64,000 bases of DNA from NCBI RefSeq assembly GCF_016097555.1, contig NC_054699.1, positions 1,828,707 to 1,892,706 on the forward strand, given 5' to 3'. The notes under the pieces were generated by a model. The model searched no databases. It was not told where the DNA came from and was given only the letters and a program-made list of their open reading frames with translations. A program made the translations under genes and the position numbers. This DNA is from Gigantopelta aegis. Its lineage: Eukaryota > Mollusca > Gastropoda > Neomphalida > Peltospiridae. This document shows positions 55,937-64,000 of this stretch, in pieces. How positions within the stretch are numbered: position 1 is the stretch's first letter; each line of letters begins with the position of its first letter.

Positions 55937-56102
55937 CGGTGCAAGTGATTTACACTTACCCATTGAGCCTTGCGGAGACCTCACTCAGGGTTTGGAGTCG
56001 GTATCTGGATTAAAAATCCCATGCCTCGACTGGGATCCGAACCCAGTACCTACCAGCCTGTTGACCGATGGCCTAACCACGACGCCACCGAGGCCGGTGA
56101 CA
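55937..56102 (-). repeat. SINE-B-type head, minus strand
   Basis: Ends with the complement of the SINE-B head (CACGACGCCACCGAGGCCGG) and contains GGGATCCGAACCCAGTACCT (B box complement). Its 3' part (TCACTCAGGGTTTGGAGTCG) differs from other SINE-B copies. Confidence 0.8.
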
Positions 56103-56269
56103 GAGAGAGTCAGACATACAGACAAAGAGTGCAGCTAATAATTGTGATTTAGAAGTTAGGGATGACTTTAGCGCTCTCCTAATTGGGAAACTGGGAACTA
56201 TTTTCTCGTGCCCCTATCCAGAAAGGTTCAGGCACGTCCACCATGGATCCGCGTTCTGGCATCGTCAGC

Positions 56270-56386
56270 CCACGGTTCCATGGCTCTCCTAATGCACCCG
56301 TCGATGGGCGTTGGGCTATATATCTCGTTGGTGTAACAGATATCGTGGTATGTATTATCCTGTCTGTGCGATCATGTATAAAAAAG
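56270..56386 (+). repeat. SINE-A 5'/middle part, interrupted
   Basis: GATGGGCGTTGGGCTATATA ... CCTGTCTGTGCGATCATGTA stops inside the conserved GCATATAAAAGA segment; the SINE resumes at 56715. Confidence 0.7.
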
Positions 56387-56714
56387 AGTAACTTTTAGCA
56401 AACTGATAAAAAGTTTTGGTTTTCACAGTGGGTGGGTTTTGAGGGTTTTTTGGGGTGGACTGTAACTTTGATATTGCACACCCATTACGAGGCATATTAT
56501 GAATATTTGCACATTTAATCATGGTGACATTTAGTGAAATTTGAGGCCTATATGTCAATAACTGTTAAAATAGCACCAGTTTCAAAATTTTAGTTAAAAT
56601 GTGACGCTCGATGTACTTATTGTGTCCACCCCCACCCCACCCCACCCCACCCCCTCCCCGCCCCCATATCTGGCATCGCATTTTGAAAATAATTCCATAT
56701 TAAGTAGGGTTATC
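56387..56714. mobile_element. Insert splitting a SINE-A (unidentified)
   Basis: About 330 bp separate the two SINE parts. It begins GTAACTTTTAGCAAACTGAT, the complement of which reappears just past the SINE end at 56857-56884 (CTTTTTTATCAGTTAAAAGT). Includes a CACCCC-rich tract at 56627-56665. Family unknown. Confidence 0.45.
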
Positions 56715-56856
56715 GATATATAAGATCTATTGCTGTTAATGGAAAAATGCAGTGGGTTTCCTCTACGACTAGCTTACGCGTCAGAAATTACCAAACGTTT
56801 TATCATCAATTACCGTATGATTAATAAATCAATGTGCTCTAGTGGTGTCGTTAAAC
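56715..56856 (+). repeat. SINE-A2 3' part
   Basis: TATATAAGATCTATTGCTGT ... CAATGTGCTCTAGTGGTGTC ... GTTAAACG. Confidence 0.85.
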
Positions 56857-56886
56857 GTAACTTTTTTATCAGTTAAAAGTTACAAT

Positions 56887-57059
56887 GATTCTGGGAGTGG
56901 GGTAGTAGGCCCAACACCAACGCGTTTAAATGACCTAAGCGTTCTGTCAATTAAACCGGTAAACGTGCTCCAGTTTTTCCTTTGTTTCTGTTCGACACCA
57001 CTTGACCTCACTGATAGGTAATCTTATTTAGATACGTAAAAAGACAAAGTAAGCTCATT
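56887..57059. other. Unassigned spacer upstream of the kinase gene
   Basis: No repeat or gene recognised. Confidence 0.4.
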
Positions 57060-57380
57060 CATGTGTGACCGACCGGAATAATGAATTTGCACCAAAGAGT
57101 GAGTATGGCCGTTTAGAAAATATCGGCAGACAATATTTCCCACAATGCATTGCAGGTCACACTTGGTTGAGTTTTGACTGTAAATAGTTGGATATGGTGT
57201 GGTTTAGGTCTAATTTTGGAGCTTTTAACGTAGGATTTCCACTTTGAGTTGGCAATTAAAGAAGTTATTCATATATCAAGGAAGAGTATGAGAAATTTTA
57301 GCTTCCAGATCAGCCGCGATTTTATAATATAGACAGTTGAACTCGAAGGAAGCTGTTTTCGATGCTGATTAAATCACAAA
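57060..57380 (+). promoter_or_regulatory. Probable promoter and 5' UTR of the MAP4K4/TNIK-type gene
   Basis: This is non-repetitive DNA directly before exon 1. TTTCCCACAATGCATTGCA (57136-57154) resembles the ZNF143/STAF-type core found in many animal housekeeping promoters; that assignment is inference. I see no convincing TATA box at a fixed distance. An in-frame TGA at 57366-57368 precedes the start codon, and the ATG context CACAAAATGG is favourable. The transcription start cannot be placed from sequence alone. Confidence 0.4.
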
Positions 57381-57437
57381 ATGGCGACAACTTCAGTGAA
57401 CGTCAGTTTAGATGATATAGACCTGTCAAGTCTCAGG
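57381..57437 (+). CDS. Ste20-type kinase MAP4K4/TNIK/MINK/misshapen, exon 1
   Basis: First coding exon of a germinal-centre-kinase subfamily IV protein, a cytoplasmic Ser/Thr kinase acting upstream of JNK signalling and in cytoskeletal and adhesion control (family knowledge). The 19 codons read MATTSVNVSLDDIDLSSLR and end exactly at a GTAAGT donor (57438), phase 0. The DDIDLSSLR motif closely matches the N-termini of vertebrate MAP4K4 and TNIK as I remember them, and exon 2 continues with DPAGIFDL as expected. The start is fixed by an upstream in-frame stop at 57366 and a good ATG context. The three vertebrate paralogues arose later, so I give no paralogue symbol. The rest of the kinase domain, including the catalytic Lys, HRD and DFG motifs, lies beyond the window. 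Confidence 0.93.
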
Positions 57438-58095
57438 GTAAGTTTGTGATTTAAACACATACAGTTGTGTTTTATAACAAGAATTAAACAATTAACAATT
57501 TCATCAGAAGAAAGAATGACCCAGCAAGATTGATTTTTTAATGTGGGGTTGTTGTTTTTTTTACAACAAACTTGCAAGAAAAGTCTTTGTCAGAGAAACT
57601 TTCTAACTTGGTTTGTTTGTGAAAGCAAATTAGCAACTGTCAATAATTAATATACTTCACATATAGGATTCCATATCTGAACAATTATATTGATATGCTG
57701 TTGTATTTAAAAGTATGATACACATGCATGCCCAGGTTATGGCAGATATTGGTTTTCAAGTTGATCAACTTGATGCAGGTATTGATGCTATTTATCAAAG
57801 TATTTACAGGATACATGATGTACAGACCTTGTCACCTACATATGTCAGACTCAGTGTGTTCGATTAATATTTAAGCACATTGTCCATGGTATATAGTTAT
57901 ACTGCCAGTGCTGGAGTTTTTAGAAACTAATGCTGTGGCACACAGTGCTGTCATCACTCCCAACTACCTTTCATCCTTACAATGTTTTATTTACTTCACT
58001 GCATTCAGTAGATATATCCATGTAGTGTATAATTTGAGAGTATGGACTAAAAACAAAACAAAAGATTGTAGGTGCCCCTAATAAGCTACTTGGGG

Positions 58096-58290
58096 TTTAT
58101 GGGTTTGAAATCTTTTGAAAGTGAACACTGCATTTAATGTACTTTGACAAATTTATGTTAATCAGTGTTTTTCTTACTATTATCTTTTAACAAAAATAAA
58201 AAGGTGTCCATTAATTTCTTACATTTCAGGGTACGTAATTTACCCTTCGTACCGTCTGGCAAAAACCCTGTCTAGATAAAACATACTGAA
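58096..58290 (+). repeat. Intronic duplicate, copy 1
   Basis: TTTATGGGTTTGAAATCTTT, GAACACTGCATTTAATGTAC, TTTGACAAATTTATG, and later TTTACCCTTCGTACCGTCTG plus GCAAAAACC match copy 2 at 58958-59125. Confidence 0.75.
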
Positions 58291-58957
58291 AAGACTTGAC
58301 TGTATCAGCATATTTTGTACTTTGATTTGCATTTACGTGAAAGTGTGATTTCAGTTTCAAAAGTTTAAATGTCATAAGGACTCCATGTTTACAAATCTTG
58401 AGAACCCCCCAGCAAGCCCTGCCGCATGTCTCCTGTAGAACAGAAGATACACTAAATGTTTTGCATGAAACCACGAAAAAGATTGCTATTCAAGACTGAT
58501 TTACCATGATTTTAAGATATAAGTTGACTGTAATTTGTACAACCAATTTTTACAAGCCATACAGGCTTGTATGCTAGCCAAACTACAGAGTCCTAAATGA
58601 TTTTTGCTCCCGGACACTCTTCAAAATCACACACTGCATGATATGGCACTTATGGTCTGATTTGTTTCAGTTATTAAATATTCTCCAAATATTTTCTGAC
58701 AGAAAACCTGACTTCCACTTTTAGTCAGGTTTATAAGTGACACATCTATAGTCCATCCCACAGGTCACACCTTTTTTCATGCTATGGAATTTACTACAAG
58801 TTATTCATTTCTGAGCCGATTGTTTTCTAAATTGCACACAAAATTATTTTATATGTTTTATTTTAAAAAAACACACTTATTTTTCTTCTGACATGAAACA
58901 AAACTTAAATTATTTACAAAAAAAAAAAAAATTGTAGGAGGATGGGATGGACTAGGT

Positions 58958-59125
58958 GGTTATGGGTTTGAAATCTTTTGAAATTGGACACTGCATTTCA
59001 TGTACTTTGACAAATTTTAAACAGCAGTTCTTTTATCTCACAAATGATAAAAATGTCAATAAATTTCCAAGATTTTAAGGTATATATTTTTACCCTTTGT
59101 ATCTGGCAGAAACCATGGAAGCTTT
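58958..59125 (+). repeat. Intronic duplicate, copy 2
   Basis: GTTATGGGTTTGAAATCTTT, GGACACTGCATTTCATGTAC, TTTGACAAATTTTAA and TTTACCCTTTGTATCTGGCA, then GAAACCATGG. About 865 bp downstream of copy 1, same orientation. Confidence 0.75.
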
Positions 59126-59205
59126 TTTTTTCACTGAATGAAATGAATATAGGAAGCCTGATGAGTGTGGACAAACTGAAATAATCATAGACTGTCTTCA
59201 GTAAG

Positions 59206-60235
59206 GGGTCATTCCGTGTCAAATCACCCCCCAAAAAAGGAAATTTAAACCCTACCCTCCCCAATTTCAATGAAATTTGGTATATAGAGTTATTGTGGCA
59301 GAAAAACCTGAAATTCCAAGTTTCAGCTAAATCGGACCAACGGTTTCTGAGTTATGGCCTTTTCTTTTTTTTAAATTTTGTCAAAAAAGGGTGTGGCTGC
59401 CCTTTTTTAAATTGCCATAACTCAGCAACCAATGGTCCAATTTTGACAAATGAGGTATCACTGGAAAGGGGGAATTACAAGGAATCCAAATCTGGCATTA
59501 TTCCTGATATTTGGGTTACTTTTGGGCTGATGACCGTTTGACCTATATTTTGACCTTGAAATTGACCTTGTGGGACACGTGACCTTGAGATCACCTTTGA
59601 TTAAAATTATAGCCCAACATGTTATCTACAACATATAAAAAAATTGGAGGTGGAAAATGTTTCATTAGTCAGCAATTTCAAATTGAAATATGTTTATCTG
59701 CTGTTGTTCTATGCTCTCTGTATAGACTTCATGCATTTCACTATTAAATGTATATGCGTCAACACTGTAAATGTCATGAATGTTAATGATACAATATAGT
59801 GTGGCAACCAGGCAACCAATTGATTAAGGAAAATAGAATCTATAAATCACTACTGGTAGTTTCCTTCATTTTTTGTTAATTTTATATATTATTGTATTTC
59901 TGTTTATTTGAGGAGTCTGACTACTTGATTGAAGTCACAAGCTTTCTAGTCTTTAACTATCCATGTTGAACAGACTTTAGAAATTCTGACGAGATAATTT
60001 TGGCAGATACTGTAATTCCTGGATGAAGATGATGTCAAGGATTGGGTGTTTATAACACAAAGTATATCCCTTTCTGGAATCCAACACCTGTCTGCTTTTG
60101 ACGGCCAATGGAACTGCCTTGAAGGTCCATGAGGGTGCATGAACTTGACGTTATAGTCTCCAAATTCCTCTGAAACCTCATCCACCAAACCAATCCAAGG
60201 TTTAACCCATTGGGTGATTTGACATCGAATGACCC
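59206..60235. mobile_element. DNA-element derivative with TAAG target duplications
   Basis: Left end GGGTCATTCCGTGTCAAATC and the complement of the right end GGGTCATTCGATGTCAAATC are inverted repeats continuing into ACCC. TAAG flanks both sides (59202-59205 and 60236-60239). The interior has a self-similar inverted middle (GGACCAACGGTTTCTGAGTT against AACTCAGCAACCAATGGTCC) and TGACCTTGAAATTGACCTTG. On the minus strand at about 60010-60170 a decayed coding piece reads KFMHPHGPSRQFHWPSKADR, which looks like the C-terminal end of a protein I have seen associated with invertebrate DNA transposons but cannot name with certainty. Non-autonomous. Confidence 0.72.
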
Positions 60236-60239
60236 TAAG

Positions 60240-61656
<1,417 letters not shown>

Positions 61657-61834
61657 TAATAATATGCTAAAACATGACATCTCAACTTTATTTTAGTACA
61701 TTTCTATACCGGAATAAACCGATTTATATTAATTGAAGAAAAATTGGGCCACACTAGACTATAAATGCTTTTTTTGGGGGATCAGTAATTGGGCAAAGTT
61801 CAGAGAAAAATGCCTACAGACTTTTCACCACTCA

Positions 61835-61912
61835 GATTTGCGACGGCAATGAAATGCTGTCGAAAATCGATTTTGCGACGGCATTGCCGATTGCTGCCGT
61901 GAATTTTGAGGA
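61835..61912. repeat. ACGGCA repeat, copy 2
   Basis: ATTTGCGACGGCAATGAAAT, GCTGTCGAAAATCGATTTTG, CGACGGCATTGCCG and TTGCTGCCGTGAATTTTG. Contains internal inverted symmetry (CGGCA...TGCCG), so it can fold. Confidence 0.7.
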
Positions 61913-64000
61913 CTGAATATAAAAGATGGGGCCCCCCAAACACTTTTTTGCACCTTCCTACACCAGTGTGGAGTAAAAAGATATTTTAAAATATATATAT
62001 ATTTTTAAAAATAATTTATTGTCCCAGATCAGCTAGCACTGCCAGGGTTGGGAGCCCCGAATCACTGCTGTACATACAATCTTTGATTTTCAGATGTTAA
62101 TCTTGAAGCAAAAAGCTAGAAATTGAGAAACAGGTTTAAACTGATTCCAAACACAGATATTGATATAAATGATTCACTTTTATAATACTTAGTGTAAGAT
62201 TGCCAGCCAAAGTCTGCTCATGCACCTGGTTATCTGACAGCATATTTCATGTATATATAGTGCTCAGTGATTGCCTCTTGGTCCCAGTCAATTTGAAGCT
62301 TTGCGTCGGCGTGGTTTTAAGGGGCATAATATCTAATATACTCACTGTGGAGGAAAGGATTTCAATTGGTAAAAAAATATGTGTGGTTACGGTTACTTGA
62401 CCGACCATAATTTTCTTTTGCCATTTTTGCCAACCCTAAATTTTTTATCTATGAAAAAAGCTTTTTCCAAATTTTCATACATATAAATAAGCAATAAGCA
62501 GATCAATTTTACCTTGTCAAATGAGTCCTTTGACTTCGTATATCTCATAAAATCATAGTGGGTGCTGCTGTCATGGTATGCAAGTACAATTTAGGATGGT
62601 GATGTCTTGCATGCCATAACTAAGTCACTATGACCTACTTTTCATGCATTATGGTATATTAAAGAAAACCTTGTCCAGGTCGTATTTTCTGTATCAATTA
62701 ATTTTGGCTCATTGTCAAACATTGGATGCAAACTGTACAACTTTTTTTGGGGTGTCCGGTACTATAGCGTGGGTCGAAGTGATGTCAGCTCCGACCAACT
62801 CCTGTATGCACAGTGTAAACAAATGCTCTAATTTACGATAAGGTGTTTCGCTTTTAAGCAACCTGACTTTAAGACAACCTAAATGACTTGATAGTGTAAT
62901 CAACTATTTAACTAAATATATTTCAATCAACAGAACGAAATGGAGTTATAGTATTTTTCTTTGTTAAAAAATTCAATGAAAAAAATGCATATTATTAGGC
63001 CTATTGGTAGGGTACGTTGGAGCAAAAACGACCACTCACAATACCCATGTGATAATTTTCTTTTCTTTGGGACTATGTAATTGGTCAGTTTTGTGATTTT
63101 AGATGACACTTAATCAAGGGTTTTACAGTAATAAAGCAGAACGGCTGATAATGTCCATTACCGTTTTAGGGTTGGCAGGTTATCCCACAATACCCTCTGA
63201 TCTGAATAAAACAGGCTCATATTTTTGTGTGTGTCTAAACAGTAATTACCTTGACTGGTGACCTTTCAAATATACACCTGCCAATCAGGAACCACAGGTA
63301 CAGGCCACGGAAAGAAAAGACCAATTAACTATGAAAACGCTCTGATTATCATTTCAATACGTGGGTTTATGTATGGACAAAACATAATACAGTTATTTTG
63401 ACACTTTGACAATGTTGGTTTATTTTGTATTGAAAAATAATATATACTTGTTGCTGAGTTATTGGGATGGGTATTATTACAGAACATTGTGATGCATCTG
63501 CAAAAAATCAGGTACACTTGTTTCTTCAGTTCTAAGGCTAATTCCTGACATGACACGTTAAGTATAGGTAACCTACGGCTCGCCAGAGGGCGTAATTACT
63601 GGGATGGTACAAAATGGCTGCACCCGTTATATATAATAACCATCACATTTAACCATTTTATTAATTAAATATAAAATTATACTTGTTAATATTAAGCAGT
63701 AATGTGCATTATATATCGTTGCATATGCATACCAGTCCAAAAGCCTTTCACAAGCATTACTTTAACCTTCTGGCTGCTGCAGGCAAGATATCTGGCTCGA
63801 CGTCACACAAGTTGACATACTGTACACTGTATACAATGCATTCCCCAATTCATATTTCCCGCCGTTTTGCACACAGCACTCACCGGAAATAATAAAATAC
63901 AGGAAAACGATTACTTGACAATTGGGCAGCTTTAGTTTTTTGTTTTTCAATCGAAAATACTTGGGAATTTTAGTTGAAAGGGTGGTTTTTGGCAAGTATT

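Noticed and set aside
59293-59541. 82-codon ORF in intron 1
   Set aside because: It lies in the non-coding inverted middle of the TAAG-flanked element.

Overview
This window is animal nuclear DNA, most likely from a mollusc and probably a gastropod. The evidence is a spliced first exon and second exon of a conserved animal kinase gene, long introns, very long CT/GA and AT microsatellites, and a dense population of tRNA-derived SINEs of a type I associate with gastropod genomes. The species call is inference from memory and not a database result. There is no operon structure, no convincing CRISPR array, no rRNA gene, and I recognise no retrovirus-like or Polinton-like fossil.

Layout. 1-4 kb: a decayed Tc1-like transposase, a small palindromic MITE and a nested SINE pair. 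4.1-6.1 kb: a foldback MITE with perfect 57-bp inverted ends beside a Tc1 element with intact ends and a full-length DD34E transposase. 6.1-32 kb: no recognisable gene; SINEs, CT and GGT/GAT microsatellites, minisatellites (53-bp, two different 118-bp arrays, a 60-bp array) and a few single-copy islands. 32.3-35.85 kb: a 3.55-kb unit bounded by 241-bp inverted arms that differ at only two sites. It encloses a transposase of the IS630/Tc1/mariner superfamily with unusually wide D-to-E spacing (83 residues), interrupted by one in-frame stop. 36-47 kb: TTAA-flanked, piggyBac-like MITEs, minisatellites that seem to have grown out of a MITE end and out of a SINE interior, and more SINEs. 47-57 kb: SINE fragments, a 42-bp array, a 175-bp hairpin, a direct-repeat-bounded block with a small ORF, and three weak candidate first exons (45.1, 46.2 and 51.7 kb). 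57.4 kb to the end: the 5' part of a MAP4K4/TNIK/MINK/misshapen-type Ste20 kinase gene on the + strand. Exon 1 is 57381-57437, intron 1 is 3.9 kb, exon 2 is 61354-61419 with the glycine-rich ATP loop, and intron 2 runs off the window.

The only confidently called host gene is the kinase; the preceding 57 kb is its intergenic upstream region, dominated by plain DNA transposons, SINEs and satellites. Two SINE groups recur. I use local names. SINE-A has a tRNA-like head, a shared body and two alternative 3' tails: A1 ends in GTTAAATAAAACATTTCC, A2 ends in GTTAAACAAAACAAAC, and A3 is an A2 tail with a different head. SINE-B is the 'CGGTGGTGTCGTGGTTAAG' type. The most interesting items are the long-inverted-arm transposon, the satellites nucleated by mobile-element fragments, the MITE whose inverted ends each fold on themselves, and the intron-1 element with TAAG duplications.
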